Shown here: positions 24,788 through 33,743 of the stretch, piece after piece
Numbering within the stretch: the stretch's first letter is position 1
Layout of the letters: the number at the start of each line of letters is the position of its first letter
Origin: an uncultured Fusicatenibacter sp.
GTDB lineage: Bacteria; Bacillota; Clostridia; Lachnospirales; Lachnospiraceae
Direction of reading: 5' to 3'
Assembly (NCBI GenBank): GCA_902493585.1
Contig: CABUPZ010000010.1
Location: 1 to 56,201 of the forward strand
DNA length: 56,201 nt
The notes under the pieces: model-generated
The model's database searches: none
What the model saw: only the letters and a program-made list of their open reading frames with translations
Told to the model about the DNA's origin: nothing
Translations under genes and position numbers: made by a program

Positions 24788-24833
24788 CTGATTTTTGTAA
24801 CCGTTCATCCAGATGAGCGGTTACCTGATTTTT
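24788..24833. repeat. Minimal 28-bp GTAAC element with 9-bp direct repeats
   Basis: The palindrome 24797-24824 (GTAACCGTTCATC...GAGCGGTTAC) is flanked directly by CTGATTTTT on both sides (24788-24796 and 24825-24833), a perfect 9-bp duplication. It lies in the AraC/uxuA intergenic region. Confidence 0.8.
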
Positions 24834-24897
24834 CGTTTAATTTGTATAATTTTCAGGTCGATTGCATATCCTTTTCCCACATAATACCTCAACACCG

Positions 24898-24958
24898 CAA
24901 TTTTTGCAATACATAGCACAATTTTGTCTATGGAAACTTTTCAGAATTCAGATAGAAT
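24898..24958 (+). promoter_or_regulatory. Candidate AraC-controlled uxuA promoter
   Basis: Two direct repeats, CAATTTTTG (24898-24906) and CAATTTTG (24919-24926), start 21 bases apart, i.e. two helical turns, as AraC-type sites often do. Downstream is a -10-like TAGAAT (24953-24958) without a good -35, as expected of an activator-dependent promoter. Inference only. Confidence 0.4.
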
Positions 24959-25001
24959 AGAAGTAACAAATGAATGAGCAAAAGAAAGGAGCTTATACAC
25001 T

Positions 25002-26078
25002 ATGGAAATGACAATGCGCTGGTACGGCAAAGACTACGATACCGTAACTCTGGAGCAGATTCGTCAGAGCTGCTATGTAAAGGGAATCATCACAACTCTT
25101 TACAACAAAATGCCGGGAGAGGTATGGACACTGGACGAGATCCTGGCAATGAAGAAAGAAGTTGAGGATGCAGGCCTTCATCTGGCAGGTATCGAGAGCG
25201 TGAATGTCAGCGACGCCATCAAGACAGGTGCTCCGGAGCGCGACAAAGATATCGCGGCTTACATCGAAACACTGGAAAACCTTGGAAAAGCTGATATTCA
25301 CATGGTTTGCTACAACTTCATGCCGGTATTCGACTGGACAAGAACAGAACTGGATCGTATGAGAGCAGACGGATCCACCGTTCTCGCTTACAGCCAGGAC
25401 AAGATCGACAGCATGGATCCGGAATCCATGTTCTCCAGCATCAAGGATGACATGAACGGTTCCATCATGCCGGGCTGGGAGCCGGAGCGTATGGAGAAAG
25501 TAAAAGAGCTGTTCGAGCTGTACAAAGACATCGATGATGACAAACTGCTGGACAACCTGAAATACTTTCTGGAAGCGATCATGCCGGTATGTGACAAGTA
25601 CGATATCAACATGGCGATTCATCCGGACGATCCGTCCTGGAGCGTATTCGGTCTGCCGCGTATCATCTCTACTCAGGCAAACCTGAAACGTATGATGGAA
25701 ATGGTTCCGAACAAACACAACGGTGTTACTTTCTGTACCGGTTCCTACGGAACAAATCTGGGCAACGACCTGATCGACACCATCCATATGCTGAAAGGCA
25801 GAATCCACTTCGCACACGTTCGTAACCTTCGTTTCAACGATGGTATGCGTGACTTCGAGGAAAGCGCACATCTGAGCGCAGACGGAACCTTCGATATGCA
25901 TGCGATTATGCGTGCTCTGTATGACATCGGATTCGAAGGACCGATCCGTCCGGACCACGGACGTATGATCTGGGGCGAGAAAGCGATGCCTGGCTATGGT
26001 CTGTATGACCGTGCTCTTGGCGCTGCTTATCTGTGCGGCCTCTGGGAGTCCATCGAAAAAGAAGCAAAAGCAAAATAA
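25002..26078 (+). CDS. uxuA: Mannonate dehydratase
   Basis: UxuA dehydrates D-mannonate to 2-keto-3-deoxygluconate. The 358-residue TIM-barrel protein begins MEMTMRWYGKDYDTVTLEQI and carries metal-site regions NMAIHPDDP, TFCTGSYG, IHFAHVRN and GPIRPDHGRMIWGE, all typical. It is the first gene of uxuA-uxuB-uxaC and has an AAAGGAG site upstream. Confidence 0.95.
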   Translation: MEMTMRWYGKDYDTVTLEQIRQSCYVKGIITTLYNKMPGEVWTLDEILAMKKEVEDAGLHLAGIESVNVSDAIKTGAPERDKDIAAYIETLENLGKADIHMVCYNFMPVFDWTRTELDRMRADGSTVLAYSQDKIDSMDPESMFSSIKDDMNGSIMPGWEPERMEKVKELFELYKDIDDDKLLDNLKYFLEAIMPVCDKYDINMAIHPDDPSWSVFGLPRIISTQANLKRMMEMVPNKHNGVTFCTGSYGTNLGNDLIDTIHMLKGRIHFAHVRNLRFNDGMRDFEESAHLSADGTFDMHAIMRALYDIGFEGPIRPDHGRMIWGEKAMPGYGLYDRALGAAYLCGLWESIEKEAKAK

Positions 26079-26111
26079 TCTGATCTGAATTTTTATCCAA
26101 CACGATCACAT

Positions 26112-26132
26112 GGGCTGCAGTTCCTGCAGCCC
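26112..26132 (+). other. Intercistronic hairpin uxuA-uxuB
   Basis: A 9-bp perfect stem, GGGCTGCAG-TTC-CTGCAGCCC, sits between the two genes. No T-run follows, so it more likely sets mRNA stability or partial termination than full termination. Confidence 0.55.
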
Positions 26133-26165
26133 TTCCAAAAATCAAAGAAAGAAGCGTAGATAAAT

Positions 26166-27788
26166 ATGAAACTTACATTAGAAGGTATCAAAAACCGCAG
26201 TGAGTGGGAAGCAGCCGGCATCGCTCTTCCGTCCTACGACATTGAAAAAGTTGCTGAGAATACAAAAAAATCCCCTGTATGGGTACATTTCGGAGCAGGC
26301 AACATCTTCCGTATCTTTATCGGCGGACTGGCTGACACCCTGATCTCCAAAGGCGAGACCGACAAAGGTATCACCTGCGTAGAGACATTCGACTTCGACG
26401 TAGTAGACAAGATCTACAAACCATATGACAATCTGGTACTGGCTGTTACCCTGAAGGCTGACGGCTCTACCGAGAAAAAAGTTCTTGGCTCCCTGACCGA
26501 AGCAATCAAGGCGCAGTCCAACGTTGCTGAGGAGTGGAACAGACTGAAAGAGATCTTCGTAAGCAAAGAGCTGCAGATGATCTCCTTCACCATCACAGAG
26601 AAAGGCTATGCGCTGAAAGCTGCTGACGGAACTTACTTCCCGTTCATCCAGGCAGACATCGATAACGGACCGGAAAAAGCTGGTTCCGCTATGGCTGTTG
26701 TATGTGCTCTGCTGAACGAGCGTTACAAAGCAGGCAAAGCTCCTCTGGCTGTTGTTTCCATGGATAACTGCTCTCACAACGGTGAGAAACTGCAGAACTC
26801 CATCCTGACCATGGCAAAAGAGTGGCTGGCAAAAGGATACGTAGAGGAAGGCTTTGTAGAATACCTGTCCGATGAGAATCAGGTTTCCTTCCCATGGTCC
26901 ATGATCGACAAGATCACTCCAAGACCGGCAGATTCTGTATGCGCAGAGCTGCAGAAAGCAGGCGTTGAGGATATCGCTCCGGTGATCACCTCCAAGAGAA
27001 CCTACATCGCTCCGTTCGTAAACGCTGAGGAGCCGCAGTACCTGGTCATCGAGGACAAGTTCCCGAACGGAAGACCTGCACTGGAAAAAGCCGGCGTTTA
27101 CATGACCGACAGAGACACCGTAAACAAGGTAGAGCGCATGAAAGTCTGCACCTGCCTGAATCCGCTGCACACCGCACTGGCTGTATACGGATGCCTGCTG
27201 GGCTATGACCTGATCGCTGACGAGATGAAGAACGAGACTCTGGTAAAACTGGTGAACCGCATCGGATACGTTGAGGGACTTCCGGTTGTTACCGATCCTG
27301 GCATCCTCTCTCCGAAAGCATTCATCGACGAAGTTCTGAACGTTCGTATCCCGAACCCGTTCATGCCGGATACTCCGCAGCGTATCGCTACCGATACTTC
27401 TCAGAAGCTGGCGATCCGTTTCGGCGAGACCATCAAGGCTTACCAGGCAGACGACAGCCTGAACCTGGATGACCTGAACGCGATTCCGCTGGTATTTGCA
27501 GGATGGCTGCGTTACCTGATGGCAGTAGACGATAAGGGCAATGCTTTCGAGCTGAGCGCTGATCCGCTGCTGGATACCGTTTGCCCATATGTAAAAGACT
27601 TCAAACTTGGCGAAGTACCTTCCAAAGAAGAACTGGCTTCCAAGCTGCACGGTCTGCTTTCCAACGCTTCTATCTTCGGCGTTGACCTGTGCGAGATCGG
27701 CATGTGCGACAAAGTCCTGACTGCATTCGCTGAAATGCTGGAAGGACCTGGAGCTGTTGCTTCTACTCTGGAAAAACATCTGGCATAA
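26166..27788 (+). CDS. uxuB: Fructuronate reductase (mannitol dehydrogenase family)
   Basis: UxuB reduces D-fructuronate to D-mannonate with NADH. The 540-residue polyol-dehydrogenase-family protein has the Rossmann entry WVHFGAGNIFRIFIGGL, the central VVSMDNCSHNGEKLQ, the catalytic block ERMKVCTCLNPLHTALAV with a following RIGYVEG, and a helical C-terminus. The neighbours uxuA and uxaC fix it as fructuronate rather than mannitol or tagaturonate specific. Confidence 0.92.
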   Translation: MKLTLEGIKNRSEWEAAGIALPSYDIEKVAENTKKSPVWVHFGAGNIFRIFIGGLADTLISKGETDKGITCVETFDFDVVDKIYKPYDNLVLAVTLKADGSTEKKVLGSLTEAIKAQSNVAEEWNRLKEIFVSKELQMISFTITEKGYALKAADGTYFPFIQADIDNGPEKAGSAMAVVCALLNERYKAGKAPLAVVSMDNCSHNGEKLQNSILTMAKEWLAKGYVEEGFVEYLSDENQVSFPWSMIDKITPRPADSVCAELQKAGVEDIAPVITSKRTYIAPFVNAEEPQYLVIEDKFPNGRPALEKAGVYMTDRDTVNKVERMKVCTCLNPLHTALAVYGCLLGYDLIADEMKNETLVKLVNRIGYVEGLPVVTDPGILSPKAFIDEVLNVRIPNPFMPDTPQRIATDTSQKLAIRFGETIKAYQADDSLNLDDLNAIPLVFAGWLRYLMAVDDKGNAFELSADPLLDTVCPYVKDFKLGEVPSKEELASKLHGLLSNASIFGVDLCEIGMCDKVLTAFAEMLEGPGAVASTLEKHLA

Positions 27789-27802
27789 CATACAGAATGA
27801 CC

Positions 27803-27834
27803 GATTGCGAAACCTGATCTCAGGTTTCGCAATC
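27803..27834 (+). other. Near-perfect palindrome uxuB-uxaC
   Basis: GATTGCGAAACCTGA and its exact complement face each other over 2 bases (15-bp arms). No T-run follows. It probably acts as a stabilising or processing stem between two co-transcribed genes. Confidence 0.6.
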
Positions 27835-27860
27835 ATTTCGATACAAGAAGGGAGACCACA

Positions 27861-29261
27861 ATGAAGAATTTTATGGATTCTGATTTCCTGCTGCAGACCG
27901 ATACCGCGAAAATGCTGTATCATGACGCTGCGGAAACCATGCCGATTTTCGATTACCACAACCATCTGAACCAGAAAGCAATCCTGGAAGACAGCCAGAT
28001 GGACAACCTGACCCAGGTATGGCTGGGCGGAGACCATTACAAATGGCGCGCAATGCGTGCAATGGGTGTTCCGGAAGAACTGATCACCGGAAACGGCTCC
28101 GACTATGACAAATTCCTCGCATGGGCACGTACCATCGAAAATTCCATCGGAAATCCGCTGTATCACTGGACACATCTGGAATTACAGCGTTACTTCGGCA
28201 TCACTGCTCCGCTTTCCGAAGCTACTGCAAAGCAGATCTGGGACAGCGCAAATGAGCAGATGCGCTCCAAAGAATTCTCCGTACGTAATCTGATCCTGCG
28301 TCAGAACGTAAAATATATGTGTACCACAGACGATCCGGCAGACGATCTGGAAGCTCACAAAGCACTGAAAAATGAAAACTTTGGCTGCACCGTACTTCCG
28401 ACCTTCCGTCCGGAAAAAGCAATGGCGATCGAGAAACCGGGCTATGCGGACTACATCGCAAAACTGTCCGAGGTTTCCGGTGTAGACATCAAGAACGTGG
28501 ACGATCTGATGAAAGCTCTGGAAAAACGTATGGACTACTTCATCAGCGTCGGCTGCGTTGTTACCGACCACAGTCTGGAAGGCTGCTTCTATCAGCCGGC
28601 AACCGTTGAGGACGTTGACCGCGTGATGAAGAAACGTCTGGAAGGCGAGGAACTGACCGCTGCTGAGTGCGGTATGTACAAAGGCTATGTGATGATCGCT
28701 CTTGGCAAGATGTACGCACGCAAGAACATCGTTATGCAGTTACATATCGGTGCACTGCGCAACAACTCTTCCCGTCAGCTGGCTGCCATCGGCGTAGATT
28801 CCGGCTTCGACAGCATGGATGATATCAAATACGCTTCTTACCTGAGCACAATGCTGAACGAGATGGATAAAGAGAACCTGCTTCCGAAGACCGTTCTCTA
28901 CTCCCTGAACCCGAACGACAACGAAATGCTTGCCAGCATGGCAGGAAACTTCCAGGGCGGCGGCATCCGTGGAAAGATGCAGTTCGGTACCGCATGGTGG
29001 TTCAATGATCACAAACCGGGTATGGAAGCTCAGCTGACCGTACTTTCCAGCATCGGTCTGCTCTCTCCGTTCATCGGAATGCTGACAGACTCCAGAAGCT
29101 TCCTCTCCTTCCCGCGTCATGAGTATTTCCGCCGCATTCTGTGTAATGTAGTCGGAAACTGGGTGGAGAACGGCGAGTACCCGAATCATCCGGACTTCCT
29201 GAAAGAAATGATCAACAACATCAGTTATAACAACGCTTATAACTATTTCTTCACGAAATAA
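27861..29261 (+). CDS. uxaC: Glucuronate isomerase
   Basis: UxaC isomerises D-glucuronate to D-fructuronate (and galacturonate to tagaturonate). The 466-residue protein starts MKNFMDSDFLLQTDTAKMLY, has the metal-binding IFDYHNHLN, CTTDDPADDLEAH, MQLHIGALRNNS and the end FSFPRHEYFRRILCNVVGNW type block, all typical. With uxuB and uxuA it completes glucuronate to 2-keto-3-deoxygluconate; the kinase, aldolase and transporter are not in this window. Confidence 0.96.
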   Translation: MKNFMDSDFLLQTDTAKMLYHDAAETMPIFDYHNHLNQKAILEDSQMDNLTQVWLGGDHYKWRAMRAMGVPEELITGNGSDYDKFLAWARTIENSIGNPLYHWTHLELQRYFGITAPLSEATAKQIWDSANEQMRSKEFSVRNLILRQNVKYMCTTDDPADDLEAHKALKNENFGCTVLPTFRPEKAMAIEKPGYADYIAKLSEVSGVDIKNVDDLMKALEKRMDYFISVGCVVTDHSLEGCFYQPATVEDVDRVMKKRLEGEELTAAECGMYKGYVMIALGKMYARKNIVMQLHIGALRNNSSRQLAAIGVDSGFDSMDDIKYASYLSTMLNEMDKENLLPKTVLYSLNPNDNEMLASMAGNFQGGGIRGKMQFGTAWWFNDHKPGMEAQLTVLSSIGLLSPFIGMLTDSRSFLSFPRHEYFRRILCNVVGNWVENGEYPNHPDFLKEMINNISYNNAYNYFFTK

Positions 29262-29311
29262 TCATTGCTTTCGGTTATTTCCGAAACGTGAATTTTATAT
29301 CCAAGCGCAGG

Positions 29312-29357
29312 ACAGAGCCTGCGGCAGACAGAAACAGATGTCTGCCGCGGGCTCTGT
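29312..29357 (+). terminator. Terminator of the uxu operon
   Basis: A 19-base arm (ACAGAGCC.GCGGCAGACA) pairs with 29339-29357 with one G-U pair; the loop is 8 bases, followed by TCGTTCTTAT. Confidence 0.75.
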
Positions 29358-29415
29358 TCGTTCTTATAGATTCCTTATGGAATCTTTCATCTCTTGGAAT
29401 GATTATCCCTTTTTT

Positions 29416-29443
29416 GTAACAGTTCAGCTGGATGAACTGTTAC
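29416..29443. repeat. GTAAC element, 28-bp palindrome
   Basis: GTAACAGTTCAGC...GATGAACTGTTAC, directly after a T-run (CCCTTTTTT). No flanking duplication is visible. It lies in the gap between uxaC and the serpin gene (29262-29603), which otherwise holds the uxu terminator and an AT-rich promoter region. Confidence 0.8.
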
Positions 29444-29603
29444 CTCGCTGTGTTTATCTTTCCTGCTTCATTGCTCATTTTTTCAGATTATGATAAAATA
29501 TAATTAGTCTTACAAGTAAAATTACGCATATCTTTTTCCTGTATACTCTGCAGGAACTCCCTGCACAATGATCCATCGGAACCGAAATGAAAGGAGGTTT
29601 CCA

Positions 29604-30944
29604 ATGAAGTTACGAACAATCCCCCGCAAAGTTATAAAACATGCAACGATTCCGCCGACGAAACGGTCTCTGAAACGGATTTCTTCCGCCGTCCTTGCAT
29701 TCTTTCTTGCTGTTTCCGGCACAGGTTCTCTCTCCGGCTGCGGCTCCCTGCAAGGCGGTTCTGAAGCCCGGGATCTGCTTGCGGATATAGAGTATCCGGC
29801 CATTCAGACGAACGCGGATCTTGAAGGTTCCGGAGCGGATGCCATCATGGAGTTTTCTGTCCGGATGTTTCAGGAGGAACTGACAAAAGCGAAGGAAAAT
29901 ACGCTTCTCTCCCCGGTTTCCGCCCTCTATGCCCTTTCCATGACCGCAAACGGGGCAAGGAACCATACACTGGCACAGATGGAGGAAGTCTTCGGCATGC
30001 CGGTCGGGGAATTGAATGAATATCTGTCTTCTTACCTGCAGGCGCTCCCTTCTGGCGAGAAGTCCAAACTCCATCTCGCCGATTCCCTTTGGCTCAAGGA
30101 CAGTGAAGAACTTCAGATCAACGAAGAATTTCTCCAAACCGTCGCCGGGTATTATGATGCCTCTGTCTATCAGGCTGCTTTCGACGAACAGACGATAGAG
30201 GATATCAATTTCTGGTTAAAGGAACACACCGACGGAAGGATTCCCGAAATCCTCTCGGAAATTCCTGAGGATGCAGTCCTGTATCTGATCAATGCCCTCT
30301 CCTTTGACGCGGAATGGACGAATCCTTATACCGAACAGGCATGTTCCGAGGATCTGTTCACCTGCGAAGGCGGAGATACCATCAACGCCGTCTTCATGCA
30401 TTCCCAGGAATATCAGTATTTGGAATCAGAACACGCCACAGGCTTTCTGAAATACTATCACAACTCCGATTACGCCTTTGCAGCTCTCCTTCCGGAGGAA
30501 GGCATGACCGTCTCCGAATATGCGGATACACTCACCGGAGAAACGCTGCTGGAACTTCTCCGGCATCCTCAGGACGTCCCGGTCAATGTCTCCCTGCCGA
30601 AATTTGAAACGGAATGTTCCACAGAACTTTCGGATGTTCTGGAGTCTATGGGCATGACAGACGCATTCGACAGCAGCGCTGCGGATTTCTCAGGTATGGG
30701 GTCTTCCCAGGACGGTCCTCTCTACATCAGCAAGGTTCTCCATAAAACTTTTCTTGCCCTGGATGAACAGGGAACGAAGGCAGGCGCCGCCACTGCCGTT
30801 GAAATGGAAAGCGGTTCTTCTTCAGGCAATCCACGGGAACAAAAAGAGGTCATTCTGGACCGTCCTTTCCTTTATCTGATCATAGACTGCACCGCCAATC
30901 TTCCGCTGTTTATCGGCACGGCAGATACTGTCACGGAAATATGA
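29604..30944 (+). CDS. Serpin-family lipoprotein
   Basis: Serpins trap serine proteases (some trap cysteine proteases) through a cleavable loop. The 446-residue protein has a lipoprotein signal with lipobox LSGC (Cys46), then the serpin fold: NTLLSPVSALYALSMTANGA, DSLWLKDSEELQINEEF, LINALSFDAEWTNPY, LPKFETE, and the breach motif RPFLYLI. The reactive loop reads EQGTKAGAATAVEMESGSSS: the hinge (Gly at P15, then Thr, then small residues) fits an inhibitory serpin, with predicted P1 Gly404-P1' Ser. The loop is about six residues longer than in alpha-1-antitrypsin. The start at 29604 has AAAGGAGG upstream. Probably surface-anchored to resist host or bacterial proteases. Confidence 0.92.
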   Translation: MKLRTIPRKVIKHATIPPTKRSLKRISSAVLAFFLAVSGTGSLSGCGSLQGGSEARDLLADIEYPAIQTNADLEGSGADAIMEFSVRMFQEELTKAKENTLLSPVSALYALSMTANGARNHTLAQMEEVFGMPVGELNEYLSSYLQALPSGEKSKLHLADSLWLKDSEELQINEEFLQTVAGYYDASVYQAAFDEQTIEDINFWLKEHTDGRIPEILSEIPEDAVLYLINALSFDAEWTNPYTEQACSEDLFTCEGGDTINAVFMHSQEYQYLESEHATGFLKYYHNSDYAFAALLPEEGMTVSEYADTLTGETLLELLRHPQDVPVNVSLPKFETECSTELSDVLESMGMTDAFDSSAADFSGMGSSQDGPLYISKVLHKTFLALDEQGTKAGAATAVEMESGSSSGNPREQKEVILDRPFLYLIIDCTANLPLFIGTADTVTEI

Positions 30945-31010
30945 TCTGAATTTTCATTTCGATTATCCCTTGAACAATCTTCAGATCCCGCATACTCATA
31001 CACAGCATTT

Positions 31011-31033
31011 GAGCCGCCCGTTCCGGGCGGCTC
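31011..31033 (+). terminator. GC-rich hairpin after the serpin gene
   Basis: GAGCCGCCCG-TTC-CGGGCGGCTC is a perfect 10-bp stem between the convergent serpin and GH42 genes. The following bases lack a T-run on either strand, so termination is probable but not certain. Confidence 0.55.
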
Positions 31034-31071
31034 TATGATTCGGCATCTATTCCATCACGAATCGATTTTTC

Positions 31072-33078
31072 TTATCTGCAGACAAGAATCTCCACACCCC
31101 AGGGCTTCAGTTCGAACGCCTCATTTTCCTTCCGCTGTTTTCCATCCATGAGACTGTCCCCGGACGGGTGCGAGCAAACCTGTTGAATTTCCGGTGAATA
31201 ATTCAGATAGTAACAGATCTTCTCCCCCATCGAATTCGTTCCTTTCCGCACGATCACCGGATAAGTATTCTCTTCCAAAGATATCCCTGCTTTTTCCGCA
31301 CAGTACCTGAGGATTTTGCTCAAAAAGGCGTCCGTCGTCTTGCATCCCACATAGACCGCGCTTCCTTTTCCATAACGGTGTTCCGTCACCGCCGCATATT
31401 CCTTCCATGCCGGATGTTCATAGGACGCCAGTACATGAGCTCCCTGCGGCTGCAGAAGCTCCATAAACACCTCCGCCTGCCGTTCTTCCTCATCTCCGCC
31501 GAAGGTGTCTGCAGTCAGCCTGACATTCTGCGGAAAGGTAAACTGCTGATACGTCACGCCAAGACAATCCTTCAGGATATGCGGCTGCATCTGATGACTG
31601 ACTTTGACGTTCTCATTGGAAAAAGCACTTTTAAAGGTTACCAGAAGATGGCCGCCCGCCTCCACGTAACGGTTCAGACGGTGCAGAAGCGCTTCCGGAG
31701 CCGCGTACAGTGCAGGCACGATCACCCAGTCATATTCTTCAATCTGTTCACTGTCCGGCCAGACAAAATCACATTCGATGTTCATCCGGTAAAGGGCATC
31801 GTAAATCCATCTTACAATATCATTATATTTCACCGGCACAGAGGCATTGGAGCCGGCATTGATCGGGAACCATTCCAGGGCAGTCAACGCCTCATTGCTG
31901 ACCAGGATCGCCGTGGAATTCTTCTTTTTCAGATTTACCAGGTGCCGGAAATGTGCGGAAAACTCCCTGCCAATCTGTTTTGCCTCCCGGTAGGCGGCAT
32001 TTTCTTCAAAATCGTGGCTCAGAAGCCCCTTCCAGTAGGTCTCAAAGGAATTATGAATGGAATGCCAATGCCAGTACATAACGCTGTTTGCGCCGGAAGC
32101 CAGATGACTGTACGCCTGCAGCCGCAGCTGTCCCGGATACGGCGTCCAGCACGGAAATCCCTGCGTCTCCAGGACGAGATAATTGTCCTGCTTCAAAGAC
32201 CGTGTCATATCGCCGCCAAAGGCAATCTCCGCCCCTGTCAGTGCATCCTGGGTGGGATGATAAATATCCACCCCCGCCACAGTCAACGGGCGTGCCGCGT
32301 GGAAATGGTTGACACTTGGCTGAACGCCGTAAGAATGCCCCCGCCACTCAAAATCAAAATTCTGTGTCACAAACTGGTCTTCTCTGCGGTACTCCCCGAC
32401 GATCCCTGCCTGCCACTCCAGGAAGCGATCCACCAGGGTTCTCTGGTATTTTTCAAATTCCGCGCCCAGGCTTCCGTTGATCGTCCCACGCACATCCGGA
32501 AAGTCTTCCCAGGCATTGATCCGGTTGCTCCAGTAGTCCAGACCAAACTCATGATTCATTGCATCCAGGTCGTCCTGAAACTTCTCTCTCAGATACTTCA
32601 CAAAGCCCTGCTGAACATTTTTTCCTGCCGTTCCGTAATACTTTGTTTCATTGTCCAGCTGAAAGCCGATCACGCAGCTGCGGTGCGCCGTGTGCTCCAT
32701 CAGTTTCCGGATCACACGTTCCGCGTAAAACAGATAAACCGGATTGGTAATGTCCATAATCTGACGCGCCCCATAAATGCCCTGTCCCTGTTTCGTCGTG
32801 GCAAGCACCTCCGGATACGCCTTCGCCATCCAGGTAGGCACTGCATAGGTAGGGGTTCCGATGATCACGGAGATTCCCGCCTGCTCCATGGCGTCCAGCA
32901 CCCGTTCCACATGCGAAAAATCAAACACCCCATCCTGCGGCTCACAAGTGCTCCAGGTGGATTCCGCAATCCGCACAACATTGATCCCGGCAGCTTTCAT
33001 CATCTCCACATCTTTTTCCAGACGGTCCACCGGAAGATACTCCTCATAATACGCCGCCCCATAAAGTAATCGCTCCAT
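31072..33078 (-). CDS. GH42 beta-galactosidase
   Basis: This 668-residue family 42 enzyme releases galactose from beta-galactosides or galactans. It begins LLYGAAYYEEYLPVDRLEKD; the acid/base is E144 in QLDNETKYYG and the nucleophile E304 in LVLETQGFPCW. A trimerisation domain (about 390-590) and a C-terminal beta domain follow. There is no signal peptide, so it acts inside the cell on imported oligosaccharides. GAGGAGG precedes the ATG. Confidence 0.93.
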   Translation of the reverse strand: MERLLYGAAYYEEYLPVDRLEKDVEMMKAAGINVVRIAESTWSTCEPQDGVFDFSHVERVLDAMEQAGISVIIGTPTYAVPTWMAKAYPEVLATTKQGQGIYGARQIMDITNPVYLFYAERVIRKLMEHTAHRSCVIGFQLDNETKYYGTAGKNVQQGFVKYLREKFQDDLDAMNHEFGLDYWSNRINAWEDFPDVRGTINGSLGAEFEKYQRTLVDRFLEWQAGIVGEYRREDQFVTQNFDFEWRGHSYGVQPSVNHFHAARPLTVAGVDIYHPTQDALTGAEIAFGGDMTRSLKQDNYLVLETQGFPCWTPYPGQLRLQAYSHLASGANSVMYWHWHSIHNSFETYWKGLLSHDFEENAAYREAKQIGREFSAHFRHLVNLKKKNSTAILVSNEALTALEWFPINAGSNASVPVKYNDIVRWIYDALYRMNIECDFVWPDSEQIEEYDWVIVPALYAAPEALLHRLNRYVEAGGHLLVTFKSAFSNENVKVSHQMQPHILKDCLGVTYQQFTFPQNVRLTADTFGGDEEERQAEVFMELLQPQGAHVLASYEHPAWKEYAAVTEHRYGKGSAVYVGCKTTDAFLSKILRYCAEKAGISLEENTYPVIVRKGTNSMGEKICYYLNYSPEIQQVCSHPSGDSLMDGKQRKENEAFELKPWGVEILVCR

Positions 33079-33162
33079 AAAAACCTCCTCTTATGTTTTT
33101 CTTTTATTATAAACAAATTCGTTGCCATAAAAAAGAGAAAAAAATATGGTTTCAGAAACTTT

Positions 33163-33188
33163 GTAACCGCAGCTGACTGAACGATTTC
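33163..33188. repeat. Degenerate GTAAC element
   Basis: GTAACCGCAGCTGACTGAAC followed by GATTTC resembles the 28-bp palindrome with two bases missing from the left arm. Confidence 0.45.
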
Positions 33189-33217
33189 AAAAATCTGATC
33201 GATTTTTTTTAATTCGC

Positions 33218-33246
33218 TTGACAGAAGCGAGAATTTTATATATAAC
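33218..33246 (+). promoter_or_regulatory. Sigma-A promoter of darA
   Basis: TTGACA (33218-33223), 17 bp, TATAAC (33241-33246), about 60 bases before the start codon. Confidence 0.7.
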
Positions 33247-33304
33247 TGGTACTATAAACATAACCAATTCAGCACATTCGGCTGGAAACAGGGAGGAAAA
33301 ATCT

Positions 33305-33643
33305 ATGAAACTCTTAATCGCGATCATGAAAAAAGAAGATAAGGCGGACACCATCGCTGCCCTGAACCAGAAAGGAATCTTTGTCACGGAGCTGGCTACC
33401 ACCGGCGGTTTTCTTCAGGAGAAGAATACCACTTTGATGATCGGTACCGAAGACGCCAATGCGGCGATCGCCCTGAACGTTCTCCGTGAATACGCAGGAC
33501 TTCGAAAATCTATCACATATTCCACACCACACACAGAAAGCGGAAATGCCTATGCAGGCGCCAACTATTCCGTTCCCATCGATACGTCAGCCGGTGGATG
33601 CACCGTATTTGAGCTGACGATGGATCGCCTGGAAAAATTCTGA
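33305..33643 (+). CDS. darA: Cyclic-di-AMP receptor DarA (PstA family)
   Basis: This 112-residue PII-like protein binds c-di-AMP as a trimer. It reads MKLLIAIMKKEDKADTIAAL, VTELATTGGFLQEKNTTLMIGTED and GGCTVFELTMDRLEKF, matching the DarA/PstA family (DUF970) along its whole length. ATG 33305 follows AGGGAGGAAAAATCT. The partner in signalling is not known for the family in Clostridia. The c-di-AMP phosphodiesterase GdpP is also in this window. Confidence 0.93.
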   Translation: MKLLIAIMKKEDKADTIAALNQKGIFVTELATTGGFLQEKNTTLMIGTEDANAAIALNVLREYAGLRKSITYSTPHTESGNAYAGANYSVPIDTSAGGCTVFELTMDRLEKF

Positions 33644-33651
33644 ACCATGCT

Positions 33652-33694
33652 GCCCGGCTGCCTGCCGCCAAATGCAGACAACCGGGCTGCTGTT
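33652..33694 (+). terminator. Terminator of darA
   Basis: GCCCGG (33652-33657) pairs with CCGGGC (33682-33687); GCTGTTTTTT follows. Confidence 0.65.
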
Positions 33695-33696
33695 TT

Positions 33697-33723
33697 TTAC
33701 CGTTCAGCTGGGACGAAGTTACA
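33697..33723. repeat. Degenerate GTAAC element after a T-run
   Basis: TTTACCGTTCAGCTGGGACG then AAGTTAC matches the palindrome with several changes. It lies directly after the darA terminator. Confidence 0.5.
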
Positions 33724-33743
33724 CTTTTTGATTGCATGACTGC

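Noticed and set aside
26178..28175. 665-residue antisense open frame over uxuB-uxaC
   Set aside because: Shadow of strongly conserved metabolic genes; no ribosome-binding site.
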